64,000 nucleotides of DNA from Archangium lipolyticum (lineage in GTDB: Bacteria; Myxococcota; Myxococcia; Myxococcales; Myxococcaceae), in the NCBI RefSeq assembly GCF_024623785.1, contig NZ_JANKBZ010000011.1, positions 287,960 through 351,959 of the forward strand. The letters run 5' to 3'. This document shows, one piece after another, positions 26,607-36,186 of this stretch. The notes beneath the pieces are model-generated. The model did not search any database. It was not told the origin of the DNA and saw nothing but the letters and a program-made list of their open reading frames with translations. The position numbers and the translations under genes are program-made. How positions within the stretch are numbered: the stretch's first letter is position 1; every line of letters begins with the position of its first letter.

Positions 26607-27269
26607 ATGGCCAGCTCACACCGCCCGGAGATGAACCCCCAGGCACTCGCCAGGAAATCGAAGAAGCTCTCATGGTTGTTGCGCCATGGCGCCCGGGAGA
26701 TGGGCCTCGCCATGGACTCCGCGGGCTTTGCCCACATCGGCGAGGTGCTGCGGATGACGGGGCTGTCTCGTGAGGAGCTCGACGAGGTGGTCGCGGAGAA
26801 CAACAAGTCGCGCTACGAGGTGCGGGGCAAGCAGGTGCGCGCCGTGCAGGGCCACTCGCTGGAGGGCACCCCCGTGACGCTCGACGGGCTGGAACGCAGC
26901 TGGGACGAGGTGACCGGAGACGCCCCCCTCTACCACGGCACGTCCGTGGCCGCCGCGCACGCCATCCTCTCCGGGGAGGGCGTCCATTCCGCGGCGCGCA
27001 CCCATGTCCACCTGGCTGCCGCGGTGGACTCGAAGGTGGGCAAGCGCGCTGGCGTGGATGTGCTGCTGGTCATCTCCCCCGCGCGCCTGCGGGCCTCGGG
27101 GCTGCGCATCTACCGCGCACCCAATGGGGTGCTGCTCGCGCGAGTCATTCCCGCCGCCGCCATCGTGGACGTGCTCGCGTGTAATGGCCCGGGACGCTCC
27201 GCGCTCGCGGAGCTGAAAAGACGGTTGGTGAAGGACGCCGCCCCGCCGACGCCGCCTCGGGACGGATGA
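26607..27269 (+). CDS. kptA: RNA 2'-phosphotransferase KptA/Tpt1
   Basis: A 220-residue member of the Tpt1 family, which removes an internal 2'-phosphate from RNA by transfer to NAD+, forming ADP-ribose 1'',2''-cyclic phosphate. It has the N-terminal winged-helix lobe SKKLSWLLRHGA (R26-H27), the RGKQVRAVQGHS strand with its catalytic Arg, YHGTS binding NAD, and RTHVHLA with the last catalytic Arg. All four catalytic residues appear present. It is transcribed alone; no RNA ligase or RtcB-type gene is adjacent. The physiological substrate in bacteria, which lack Trl1-type tRNA splicing, is unsettled. Confidence 0.93.
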   Translation: MASSHRPEMNPQALARKSKKLSWLLRHGAREMGLAMDSAGFAHIGEVLRMTGLSREELDEVVAENNKSRYEVRGKQVRAVQGHSLEGTPVTLDGLERSWDEVTGDAPLYHGTSVAAAHAILSGEGVHSAARTHVHLAAAVDSKVGKRAGVDVLLVISPARLRASGLRIYRAPNGVLLARVIPAAAIVDVLACNGPGRSALAELKRRLVKDAAPPTPPRDG

Positions 27270-27351
27270 GGCGCGAAGCCTCGACGTCGTACGAGCAACC
27301 GTGCTGATGTCATGCTGCGCTGAATTATTTAAGCCGACAGAGGAGCCCAGC

Positions 27352-28584
27352 ATGTCTCGTGAGTCCGGGAGGGTGTTCAACCGCTTCGAGTCCCCGAATC
27401 TGGAGAATCCCTACCCTCTCTATCAGCGCATCCGACAGGAGGCGCCCGTCTTCTTCGACGAATCGCTGAACCTCTGGATTGTCTCCCGGCACCAGGACGC
27501 GCGCACGGTGCTGATGGACCCGGAGGCGTTCCGTTCGGCCGACTGCCTCCAGAACCCCATCCCGCCGCCGCCCGAGGTCCTGGCGGTGTTCATGGAGGGC
27601 TATCCGCGGCTTCCCTCCCTGGTGGATGACGATCCTCCCGGTCACACGCGTGTACGGACACTGGTGAGCAAGGCCTGCGCGCCACAACGGTTCACGGCGA
27701 TGGAGCCGGACATCCGGGCACTGGCCAGCTCGCTGCTCGACGCGTTCGCCCGCGACGGTCAGGGAGACCTGGTCAAGCGCTTCACCTACCCGCTGCCGGC
27801 GATGGTGGTGGGTGGGTTCATGGGCGTGCCAGTCGAGGACATGGATCGGCTCAAGCACTGGGCGGAGGAGTTGACCCGCTTGTCCGCGGGAGCGCTCACG
27901 CTGGAGCGGCAGGTGGAGTGCGCGCGGAGTTTCGTGGCCTTCCAGCGCTACCTGGCCGCCCTGGTGGAATCGCGCCGGAAGGTGCCGAAGAAGGACCTGG
28001 TGAGCGCGCTGATCGCGGCGCGGCACGGAGATTACGAGCCGTTGAGCGACCTGGAGCTCATCGCCCTGCTGCAGACGTTGCTCTTCGCCGGGCACGAGAC
28101 GACGACGAACCTGCTGGGCAACATGCTGGTGCTGCTGCTGCGGGAGCCGGAGCGGTGGAGCGCGCTGCGGGCGGAGCCGGGCTTGATTCCCAAGGTGATC
28201 GAGGAGTCACTGCGGCTGGACGCACCCGTGCAGGGGATGATGCGGACGGCGAGCCGGGAAGTGGAGCTGGCGGGAGCGCGGATACCGGCGGGGGCGAGGG
28301 TGTTCGTCCTGTTCGCCTCGGCCAACCGGGACGAGGCCGTCTTCGCGGAACCGGAGCGCTTCGAGCCACACCGCTCGGATGTCTCCAAGCACCTGGCCTT
28401 CGGGCAGGGCATCCACTACTGCATCGGCGCGCAGCTGGCGAAGCTGGAGGCGAGGGTGGCGCTGGAGTTGCTGGGCGAGCGGCTGCCGAACCTGCGGCTG
28501 CTGCCGGAACAGGACTTCGACTACCTGCCCAACTTCATGCACCGAGGCCCCAGGCGGCTGCTCGCCGCCTGGGACCCGGTCTGA
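27352..28584 (+). CDS. Cytochrome P450, canonical oxygen-activating type
   Basis: A 410-residue soluble bacterial class I P450. The I-helix is AGHETTTN with both acid and alcohol residues, the K-helix ExxR is ESLR, and the heme loop is FGQGIHYCIGAQLA. ATG 27352 has GAGGAG seven bases upstream; the frame is open from 27301. No ferredoxin or ferredoxin reductase gene lies beside it, so redox partners must come from elsewhere. It resembles CYP107/CYP109-like hydroxylases of secondary metabolites or fatty acids. Monocistronic. Confidence 0.92.
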   Translation: MSRESGRVFNRFESPNLENPYPLYQRIRQEAPVFFDESLNLWIVSRHQDARTVLMDPEAFRSADCLQNPIPPPPEVLAVFMEGYPRLPSLVDDDPPGHTRVRTLVSKACAPQRFTAMEPDIRALASSLLDAFARDGQGDLVKRFTYPLPAMVVGGFMGVPVEDMDRLKHWAEELTRLSAGALTLERQVECARSFVAFQRYLAALVESRRKVPKKDLVSALIAARHGDYEPLSDLELIALLQTLLFAGHETTTNLLGNMLVLLLREPERWSALRAEPGLIPKVIEESLRLDAPVQGMMRTASREVELAGARIPAGARVFVLFASANRDEAVFAEPERFEPHRSDVSKHLAFGQGIHYCIGAQLAKLEARVALELLGERLPNLRLLPEQDFDYLPNFMHRGPRRLLAAWDPV

Positions 28585-28628
28585 GCAACGATGCGTACTT
28601 CTGCAATCGAATCTGCCTTCTCAGGCGT

Positions 28629-31600
28629 TCAGCGCGACACCTCCGCGTACAGGGCGCTCACTTCGCTGTCCTCGAGCGCACGGCCGAAGGCCTGCACCTC
28701 GTCGATCGACCCGGCCCAGAAGTCGGTGTCGCGGCCGGCGTACTTCGCACGCCCGAGCGCCAGCGGCCCGGTGCTCACCGTTGCCGGGCCCGCCGGTGTG
28801 GACGCCACCCGGCGGCCGTCGACGTACAGCCGTAGTTCGGCGCCAGCCCGGACGCCGACGAGGTGGTACCAGCGGCCGAGCTCCGGCGTCACCGCGTACG
28901 TGGCGCGGCGCCCTCCGGGAGCGCTGAACGCGAACGAGCCATGCCCGTACTGCAGGTAGAACGGGTTCTCCGTGCGGCGGCCGTCCTGGCTGACCGCCGT
29001 GGCGTAGTTGCCCGGCAGCGCGTCGAGCGTCACCCACACCGAGATCGAGTGGTCGCCTCGGGTGTCCAGCACCGGAGCGGCCGTCTCGGCGAAGTCGCCG
29101 TTCCCGTCGAAGCGCAGCGCCCGCCCGTGGATCCCGGCCGTCCAGACGGTGTTCCCGTGCAGCGTCACGTCGCTGCGCCCGTCGATGTCGTGGCCCAGCG
29201 TGCCGCTGCCCTCGTCGAGCGGCCAGTGCCCGAGTCCGGGGAACGTCGCGTCATCGGCCGCCGCGGCGCCCACGGCGATCACCCGCCGGTTGATCTCGCG
29301 CACCGGCTCCGGATCGACCTTCAGCACTCGCCGATCGTAGGTGTAGAAGCCGTTGAGCTCGTTCTCCAGATCGGTGACCTGGGTGTAGACCGAGCCGGAC
29401 AGCTCCGCCCCGGCGGCGGCCAGGTAGAAGGTCGTGGTGTTCTCGACGTACCTCGCGGTCAGCGCCGCCTTGTCCACCACCCCGCTGTAGATGACCGTCG
29501 GCGCGCCCGGCCACATATGGCCCGGCGTGCGCAGGGTGAACCCGCCGTGCTCGCCATCCATCGCCGCGCGCGTGGCGTCCGGGTAGGCCGGGTCGGTGTT
29601 GTTGTAGTCGTGGTGGTCGAGGACGTCACCCTTGCCGGAGTCGCCCTTGGAGTCGCAGCAGTTCACGCCGCTGTGCGCATTGACCACTCGCGAGGGGTCG
29701 GCGGCCTTGACCTGCTCGGCGATCCGGCCGGTCTCCTCCCGGTTCCACTCGCCCCAGCCCTCGTTGAAGACCACCCAGCCCACGACGGCCGGCGAGTCGT
29801 GCAGCTGCTCCATCATGCGACGGCCCTCGGTGAGGAACGCCTGCTGTCCCTGCGTGTTCGTGATGTTCGCGGAGACGAAGTCCTGCCACACCAGCAGGCC
29901 GAGCTGGTCCGCGTGGTAGTACCAGCGCGCGGGCTCCACCTTGATGTGCTTGCGGACGGCGTTGAACCCGAGGTCCTTCTGCGCCTGCAGGTCCCAGCGC
30001 AGGGCCGCGTCGCTGGGCGCGGTGTAGAGCCCGTCGGGCCAGAACCCCTGGTCCAGCATGGCGAGGGAGAAGATCGGCTTGCCGTTGAGCACCAGCTTCG
30101 GGAAGCCGCCGACGTTCTGGATCGCCACCGAGCGCATTCCGAAGTAGCTGTCGACGGTGTCGGTGCTCTGCCCGTCGGTGAGGGTGACGTCGAGGTCGTA
30201 GAGGTACGGGTCGTCCGGCGTCCACAGGTGCGGCTGAGGCACTGGCAACGAGAGCCGGGTGTTGGCCGGGCCGGTGATGGTGCCGACCACGCGGTCGGCG
30301 GCGTCGCGGGCCACGGCGGTGACGCTGGCACCGGGCGAGGCCGACGCGGAACGGACTTCGACGGCGAGCGTGCCCGCCTGGATGTCCGGCGTGATCACGA
30401 CGTCGTCGATCGCCACGTCGGGCACCGGCTCCAGCCAGACGGTCTGCCAGATGCCCGAGGACTGCGTGTAGACGATGCCGCCCGGATTGCGCGACTGCTT
30501 CCCGATCGGCTGGTTGGGTCCGGTGGTGTCGGTGACCGCGACGACGATCTCCTGGTCACCCGAGCCGCGCAGGGCGGCGGTGATGTCCGCGGTGAACGCG
30601 GTGTAGCCGCCGGTGTGCTCGGCGACCTGCTGGCCGTTGACCCACACCCGCGCCTGGTGGTCCACCGCGCCGAAGTTCAGCCGGAGCCGCTGCCCGGCGC
30701 CGATCCGCCAGGACTCGGGCACGGTGACGAGCTTGCGGTAGAACATGTGGTCCTCGTGGCGCTCCAGCCCGGAGAGCTGGGACTCCACGGGGAACGGCAC
30801 GATGATGCGTTCCGGCAGCGCCCGGCCGAACACCGGCTGCTCGCCCGCGGCCGCGCCGGAGAACTCCCACGGACCGTTGAGGTTGAGCCACCGGGTGCGG
30901 ACCTGTTGCGGCCGAGGGTACTCGGGCAGCGGGTGGGCCGGGTCGAGTTGCTCGCCCCACTGGGTGCGCAGCCGGTGGGTCGACTCGTTGCTGGCTTCGC
31001 GGATGAGCTGCGGCACCGCCTCACCCTCCACGGTCAGGCCGCCGTCGCCGTCATAGGCGACACGGACGCGCTGGCCGCGCTGGACTGGCGCGGCGAGGGT
31101 GACCACCACGAGGGACGGGTCGTTGGCGGCGACGGTGGCCGAGGCCAGCGGCATCGGGGTGGTGTCGGCCTCCACGGTCAGGTGCGGCAACGGGTCACCG
31201 AGCGCGGTGACCGGCTCGGCGAAGTCGAGCGTCAGCCGGCGGCCGTCCTCGCCGACGGTGAGGTCGACCGGGTAGACCTCGAAGCCGACCGGCGGAGTGA
31301 ACGCCGTGGTCGGAACGATCTGCTTGCCGATGGTGGCACTCGACCACCGCAGGAACATGTTCGCGCCGCCGACGTCCTGGAACATCTCCAGCCGGAAGTC
31401 GTGTGCCTCGCCCGCGACGAGGCGCACCGGCGCGCTGCGCTGCTCGACATCCCAATCGCCGACCCAGTGGTCGATCACCGGCGCGCCGTCGATGAACAGC
31501 CGGAAGCCATTGTCGCCGATCGCGAAGAACGTGTAGTCGCCGGTCTCCGGTGCGGTGATCCGACCGGTCCACCGGGCCGTGGTGTGCTCGGTGCGGCCGG

Positions 31601-31874
31601 TCAGCGTCTCGAACGTGGCCGCCAGACCGGGGAAGTTGATGTTCGGATCCAGCGCGACCGCGCCGAGCTGGGTGAAGTCACGGGCGCCGGGCGCCGACAT
31701 ACGGAAGTACTCGCCCTTGAGACCGTGCACCTCATCCGGTGTCGATGCATCCGGTGTCGACGCATCCGGCGTCTCATCCGGGGCTGGTGGCGTGCAGCCG
31801 ACCAGGGGGTGGATCAGCACGGAAGAGAGTAACAGCAAGACCAGGGGGAGCGACCTGAACTCAGGGCGTGACAT
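28629..31874 (-). CDS. Multidomain GH2-type hydrolase: PA14, GH2, LamG
   Basis: A 1081-residue lipoprotein (signal ending LVGC) with a Thr/Pro/Asp repeat linker (DASTPDASTPD), a PA14 domain at about 50-185 (GLKGEYFRM through MFLRWSSATIG), a bacterial Ig-like segment (about 190-285), and a GH2 sugar-binding domain, Ig-like sandwich and TIM barrel at about 320-845. A LamG/concanavalin-like domain closes the protein (about 880-1081). The GH2 acid/base Glu is in VVFNEGWGEWN. The protein probably trims beta-galactosides or beta-mannosides on a complex polymer while bound by PA14 and LamG. Phrasing of the domains resembles actinobacterial homologues, so transfer is possible but unproven. Confidence 0.87.
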   Translation of the reverse strand: MSRPEFRSLPLVLLLLSSVLIHPLVGCTPPAPDETPDASTPDASTPDEVHGLKGEYFRMSAPGARDFTQLGAVALDPNINFPGLAATFETLTGRTEHTTARWTGRITAPETGDYTFFAIGDNGFRLFIDGAPVIDHWVGDWDVEQRSAPVRLVAGEAHDFRLEMFQDVGGANMFLRWSSATIGKQIVPTTAFTPPVGFEVYPVDLTVGEDGRRLTLDFAEPVTALGDPLPHLTVEADTTPMPLASATVAANDPSLVVVTLAAPVQRGQRVRVAYDGDGGLTVEGEAVPQLIREASNESTHRLRTQWGEQLDPAHPLPEYPRPQQVRTRWLNLNGPWEFSGAAAGEQPVFGRALPERIIVPFPVESQLSGLERHEDHMFYRKLVTVPESWRIGAGQRLRLNFGAVDHQARVWVNGQQVAEHTGGYTAFTADITAALRGSGDQEIVVAVTDTTGPNQPIGKQSRNPGGIVYTQSSGIWQTVWLEPVPDVAIDDVVITPDIQAGTLAVEVRSASASPGASVTAVARDAADRVVGTITGPANTRLSLPVPQPHLWTPDDPYLYDLDVTLTDGQSTDTVDSYFGMRSVAIQNVGGFPKLVLNGKPIFSLAMLDQGFWPDGLYTAPSDAALRWDLQAQKDLGFNAVRKHIKVEPARWYYHADQLGLLVWQDFVSANITNTQGQQAFLTEGRRMMEQLHDSPAVVGWVVFNEGWGEWNREETGRIAEQVKAADPSRVVNAHSGVNCCDSKGDSGKGDVLDHHDYNNTDPAYPDATRAAMDGEHGGFTLRTPGHMWPGAPTVIYSGVVDKAALTARYVENTTTFYLAAAGAELSGSVYTQVTDLENELNGFYTYDRRVLKVDPEPVREINRRVIAVGAAAADDATFPGLGHWPLDEGSGTLGHDIDGRSDVTLHGNTVWTAGIHGRALRFDGNGDFAETAAPVLDTRGDHSISVWVTLDALPGNYATAVSQDGRRTENPFYLQYGHGSFAFSAPGGRRATYAVTPELGRWYHLVGVRAGAELRLYVDGRRVASTPAGPATVSTGPLALGRAKYAGRDTDFWAGSIDEVQAFGRALEDSEVSALYAEVSR

Positions 31875-32150
31875 GGCGTCCTTCTTGAATTGTCTTGAAC
31901 TGTCGTTGAGGTAGGGAGCCGGAACAGCTTGAACAGGAAAAGACCGGAATGTCCATCACGAAGACCACGCCCCAGCACATGGTAAAGCCATCAAAGGTGT
32001 CAAACAAAGAACGCGAGCGAGACAGCCCGATACGACACGTTGCGTAACGACCCCAGGCGGGGTACGCGCGCCATTGATGAGAGAGAAAGGGTCGAGCCTT
32101 TCACGTGAACGCTTCGATTCAATCCTCGCCTCCAACCTTCTACCTCCGAT

Positions 32151-32729
32151 ATGACCGACCTGAATCCCATCCCCTTCTGGTTCCTCCGCCACGGTGAGAC
32201 GGATTGGAACGCCCGCATGCTCTCCCAGGGCCGGGTGGACATTCCGCTGAACGCCGTAGGCCTCGCCCAGGCGGAGCGTGCAGCGGAGGCACTGGTGGGG
32301 CGGGGTATCCGCTCCATCCATTCCAGCACCCTCAGCCGAGCGCGGGTGACAGCGGAGATCGTGGCGGCACGGCTGAACCTGCCGGTGAACCTCGATCCCG
32401 AACTGCGGGAATGTGCCTTCGGCGTGCAGGAAGGGCAGATGATGTCCGGCTGGTTCGACGACTGGATCGCCGGCATCGCGACGCCCGAAGGCGCCGAACC
32501 CTTCTCCGAGCTGCGCGAGCGCGCCGTGAGGGCCATCAACCGCGCCACCGCCCATCCCGGCCCGGTGCTGATCGTGGCGCATGGTGCCCTGTGGCGCGCC
32601 GTGCGCCAGGCGGCGGGGCTGGAGGTGAACATCCGCACGCCCAACGCCCTGCCGCTCTGGGTGGAGCCGCCCTCGGGCCATCAGGGCTGGCGCTTCGTCG
32701 CGGCGGAGTGGAGCGCCCTCCCCTCCTGA
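32151..32729 (+). CDS. Histidine phosphatase family protein
   Basis: A 192-residue phosphoglycerate-mutase-like phosphatase. The phospho-accepting His is in FLRHGETDWN, the second catalytic His in LIVAHGALWRAV, and the Arg pocket in STLSRARVTAE. Short length favours a broad-specificity phosphatase (GpmB/CobC-like) over a true mutase. It is convergent with none of its neighbours and unrelated to the surrounding polysaccharide enzymes. Confidence 0.9.
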   Translation: MTDLNPIPFWFLRHGETDWNARMLSQGRVDIPLNAVGLAQAERAAEALVGRGIRSIHSSTLSRARVTAEIVAARLNLPVNLDPELRECAFGVQEGQMMSGWFDDWIAGIATPEGAEPFSELRERAVRAINRATAHPGPVLIVAHGALWRAVRQAAGLEVNIRTPNALPLWVEPPSGHQGWRFVAAEWSALPS

Positions 32730-32965
32730 GTCGCTTCCGATACTGGGTGAGAAGCCGGCCTGCCGGGGCTCCAAGTATCACCTCAAAGGGTTCCATGCCC
32801 CTTGAATCCGTGATATACGAGGAAAACCCGAGCAACATTGATGCTAGAACCTGCGCAAGCCCGTGTTGCAGGATGACCGGCGCATCTACGTCAGCATCCG
32901 GGACGGTCACGTTCAACTCCGGCTCGAACACGAGCGCCCGCCCTCTCCATCCAAAGGCAAAATCC

Positions 32966-34159
32966 ATGTTCAAACCACTGAAGATGATGAGTCTCCTGCC
33001 GTGGGTCCTCTGTGCCTGCGGTGGGTCCGAGGTGGAAGTCGAAGGCCGGGAGGAGCCCGCGCCCGTCGCACAAGAGGACTCCGTGAGTCCCACGCTGGCC
33101 AACCCCACCGGCCGCTTCTACATCGTGGGCAAGGACATCGTGGATCCGAGCGGGAACAAGTTCTATCCCGTGGGAGCCAACCTGGACGGCTGGGACTTCT
33201 TCCAGCGGGACACGGAGAACCGCGCCGCGGCGGCCACCAGCTGGGGATGGAACATCATCCGCATCAACGGGGCCCAGCTGGCGCATCCGGAGTGGAACAC
33301 GCACGGGCTCGTGTCGGGCGACCTGTCGAAGCCCAACTTCGACAAGATCGACCGCATCATCCAGGCCTACACGTCGCGGAAGATCGTGGTCATGATCGAG
33401 TTCCACGACAGTGTGTGGGCGAACGGCGGCATCGACGCGACCCGGCTGGCCCAGACCCGGAGCGCATGGATCTCCCTGTCCAACAAATACAAGACGAACA
33501 CCTACGTCTGGTTCAACCTGCTCAACGAGCCCGTCTGGGGCCAGCCGGTGAGCGAGTACCTGAGCGTGCACACGGACCTGCGCAACGCCATCCGCTCCAC
33601 CGGCGCGGAGAACATCATCGTCGTGGATGGTGGAGTCGCTGGTCAGGAGTGGCCCGGCTGGGGCATCCCGGGGAATCTCATCCCGACGTACGGGCCGCAG
33701 CTGGCGCAGGGCCAGTGCAACATGCTCTTCTCCATCCACGTGTACAACGCCTGGGCCGAAGCGGGCGGGAGCAGCCCCCATACGTCCGAGTTCATCGCCT
33801 ATCTGAAGTCGGTGCAGAGCAAGAACCTGGCGCTGATCGTGGGCGAGACGGGCTGGAACTCGAACGACGGTGACGTGGCCCGGTTGAAGGCCGGAAGCAT
33901 GATCGCCTTCAACAACGCGCCGGCCTACGGCGTGGGCATCATCGGGTGGCACGGAAACCCGAACTGGGGTGACACGTTCAACATGACCAGGCCTGACTCG
34001 GGCGCCTCCGGCGGCCAGTTCTACGCCATCGACAACTGGACCCAGCCCACCACGCTGACGGACTTCGGCAAGGTGCTGTGGGACCTCTCGCACAAGAAGC
34101 CCCAGCTCGGCGCGTTCACCGGCAGCTACGCGAACAGCAACTGCGCCTCGGCGAAGTAG
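32966..34159 (+). CDS. GH5-family glycanase lipoprotein
   Basis: A 397-residue protein with a lipoprotein signal (LCACGG), an acidic linker, and a compact GH5 barrel starting at GRFYIVGKDIVDPSGNKFYP. The acid/base Glu is in FNLLNEPVWG and the nucleophile in LIVGETGWNSN; FSIHVYNAW supplies the conserved His-x-Tyr. It lacks a separate binding module. The fold resembles beta-mannanases or endoglucanases of GH5. The ATG at 32966 is chosen for the signal peptide; the frame stays open far upstream without family similarity. Confidence 0.86.
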   Translation: MFKPLKMMSLLPWVLCACGGSEVEVEGREEPAPVAQEDSVSPTLANPTGRFYIVGKDIVDPSGNKFYPVGANLDGWDFFQRDTENRAAAATSWGWNIIRINGAQLAHPEWNTHGLVSGDLSKPNFDKIDRIIQAYTSRKIVVMIEFHDSVWANGGIDATRLAQTRSAWISLSNKYKTNTYVWFNLLNEPVWGQPVSEYLSVHTDLRNAIRSTGAENIIVVDGGVAGQEWPGWGIPGNLIPTYGPQLAQGQCNMLFSIHVYNAWAEAGGSSPHTSEFIAYLKSVQSKNLALIVGETGWNSNDGDVARLKAGSMIAFNNAPAYGVGIIGWHGNPNWGDTFNMTRPDSGASGGQFYAIDNWTQPTTLTDFGKVLWDLSHKKPQLGAFTGSYANSNCASAK

Positions 34160-34287
34160 GTGCTGGACCAGGAAGGGCACATGCTGATGGGGGTGGCCGG
34201 CAGGTGCTGCATCACCAGGGCGCGGTCCCTCCCCTCCTGCGGCGGGTTCGTTTCCCGCCGCAGGAGCGCTGGGGACTCCCGGCGGAA

Positions 34288-36186
34288 CTACGGCCGCCAG
34301 GTGTAGGGCGGCGCGATCGTGACGTCCGTCGTGTTCGAGGCGGGCGAGGTGCCCGGATCGACGAAACCGAAGTAGGTGCCGCTCGACTTGTTCAGGCCTA
34401 CGCCCCGGTATTCGAGGTCGCCGATGAGCTGCGCCGTGCCCGACACCGCCTGCTGGCCTTCGTAGAAGCCGAGCGGATAGAAGGTGGAGGCGACCCTGGC
34501 CGAGCCGCTCACGCTGAAGCCGTTCATCAGCACCGAGAGGCCGGTGACGGTGCCGCCGGAGACGTTGCCCGACACGACCACCGCGTGGTCCTCGATGCGC
34601 GCCGAGCCGCTCACGCTCCCGCCGAGCACCTGGGCGTAGGGGCCGACGTACACGCTCGCCGGAACGCCGCTGACAACACAGCCGCCGCCGTTCGAGTGAC
34701 GCTGCGTTCCCGAAGGACAGGCGTCTTGCGTGCCGTTCTTGAATCCCTCGGGCCAGGCACTCGTGAGCTGCACCATCCACGGATAGCGATAGATGGTGTT
34801 GTACATCTGATCCCAGACGATCTGCTTTTGCACGGAGGGCGTTCCGACCACGACCAGGAAGAGCGCTTCGCCGGGGTTGACGCAGAAATTGAGCTCGCCG
34901 TCCGCGCCGCGCTGCAGAGCGCTATAGCGTGGCGTGGTGATGGCGCTGTCCGTGGCGACGAGGCCCCAGCGCCAATCGGAGTCCGCGCCACTCTGCTTCA
35001 CGCCGCGGAAGGTCACGGTCACGCTCGTGGCGCCCGCGTCCGGGTAGAGCCGCACGATATTGTAGCCCCAGCGCTGCGGCGCCCAGCCGGTCGGCGTCAC
35101 GAAGCGCCGATTCGTCGCGTAGCTCCCATCCAGCGGCTCGAGCTGGGTCAGCCGGAGGCGCCGCTCCGGCCTCGACTTGCTCGTGATCGAACCGTACTTC
35201 GCGCGATAGGTCGGGCCCTGGTTGCCGCCGCTGGTAGGGGGCGGATCCTTGTAATCCCAGGTCACGTTGTGCATCGCCCACTCGCCGAAGAAGTCGTTCA
35301 TCTGGCTGATGTTCCAGCCGCGCGTCTTCATGATTTGCGAGAAGGGATCGTTGCTCGGGCTGCTCGTCCAGATTTCATTGACCGCGCTGTAGCAGTACTT
35401 GTCCTTCAAGAACTCCATGAACTGCCAGTTGCAGTAGCGATCGCGCGTCGAACCCAGATAGACGTGCGGCGCGTTCACGGACATCTCCGAGCAGTGCACC
35501 TCGTTGCGGTACTCGGGGAGCTGGTGAGGCATGAAGTTGGCGTGGCTCTCGTAGATCCAGCCGCAGGTGTTCGACTGGTAGCACGACATGCCGCCGCTCA
35601 CGCTCTGCACGGCGTGCATGAACTCGTGCGCGAGCCCCCAGTGATCGTTGAGCGCGCCGGGTCCGATCCACATCCCCATCCGTGTCGAGCTCCAGGCGCC
35701 GCCAGTGAGACCCCAGTTGGAATGAACGTGGACACTGACCTTGGTCTTGTTCGACAGGTTGCAGAGCGGTTCCTTGAAGTAGATCGGCGCCCCGAAGTAG
35801 ACCTTCCAGACGGTATTTTCGAGCGTATCGAGCGCGGCTTGAGCCGTGGCGCTGGCGATGGCCTCGTCCGAATAGATGGCGAAGTGCGCGGACTCCTTGA
35901 TCAACTTGAAGTTTGAGTGATCCGGATCCGGTCCGCCCGCGGTCCAGGTACCCGCGGTGCAAGCTGGCGGCGAGGTCGGGCAGTTCGTCGCCCAGGCCGT
36001 CGTCGTGGTTCCGGGATCACACGCGGCCAATGCCGCGGATTCACCGCTACCACCGGACCCGCCGTTTTCGCTCGTGCCGCCGCCCCCCTCCTCTGCCGTC
36101 ATGCCTTCGTCCAGGAGACACCCGGTTCCGAAGACGCCCACCAGGAGCAGCAGGGCGGGAGTACGTCGTGTCTTGTGGGTCATCAT
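34288..36186 (-). CDS. Svx/AvrXca-like secreted zinc metalloprotease (DUF6055)
   Basis: A 632-residue secreted protein. After a near-lipobox signal (FGTGC) and a Gly/Ser linker, the catalytic domain shows LKIKES-type entry, the zinc motif HEFMH at residues 187-191, and WIYESHANFMPHQLPEY downstream. It closely resembles Svx of Pectobacterium and AvrXca of Xanthomonas, which are secreted virulence-associated proteins with an HExxH motif. The C-terminus (about 500-600) contains hexapeptide-like turns (GGSVSGSARIEDHAVV) suggesting a left-handed beta-helix. Promoter, leader and signal peptide are homologous to those of the PL3 pectate lyase at 2509-3396. Confidence 0.82.
   Translation of the reverse strand: MMTHKTRRTPALLLLVGVFGTGCLLDEGMTAEEGGGGTSENGGSGGSGESAALAACDPGTTTTAWATNCPTSPPACTAGTWTAGGPDPDHSNFKLIKESAHFAIYSDEAIASATAQAALDTLENTVWKVYFGAPIYFKEPLCNLSNKTKVSVHVHSNWGLTGGAWSSTRMGMWIGPGALNDHWGLAHEFMHAVQSVSGGMSCYQSNTCGWIYESHANFMPHQLPEYRNEVHCSEMSVNAPHVYLGSTRDRYCNWQFMEFLKDKYCYSAVNEIWTSSPSNDPFSQIMKTRGWNISQMNDFFGEWAMHNVTWDYKDPPPTSGGNQGPTYRAKYGSITSKSRPERRLRLTQLEPLDGSYATNRRFVTPTGWAPQRWGYNIVRLYPDAGATSVTVTFRGVKQSGADSDWRWGLVATDSAITTPRYSALQRGADGELNFCVNPGEALFLVVVGTPSVQKQIVWDQMYNTIYRYPWMVQLTSAWPEGFKNGTQDACPSGTQRHSNGGGCVVSGVPASVYVGPYAQVLGGSVSGSARIEDHAVVVSGNVSGGTVTGLSVLMNGFSVSGSARVASTFYPLGFYEGQQAVSGTAQLIGDLEYRGVGLNKSSGTYFGFVDPGTSPASNTTDVTIAPPYTWRP

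Noticed and set aside
27268..27282. Hairpin after kptA (GAGGC/GCCTC)
   Set aside because: Only five base pairs without a T-tract; too weak to call a terminator.
31733..31780. Short tandem repeat in DNA
   Set aside because: It is the coding sequence of the DASTPDASTPD linker of the GH2 lipoprotein, an ordinary repetitive linker.
28863..31832. A 989-codon open frame on the plus strand
   Set aside because: It is antisense to the GH2 gene and its translation is Val/Arg/Asp/Gly-rich low-complexity typical of the complement of GC3-rich coding DNA. No domain is visible.
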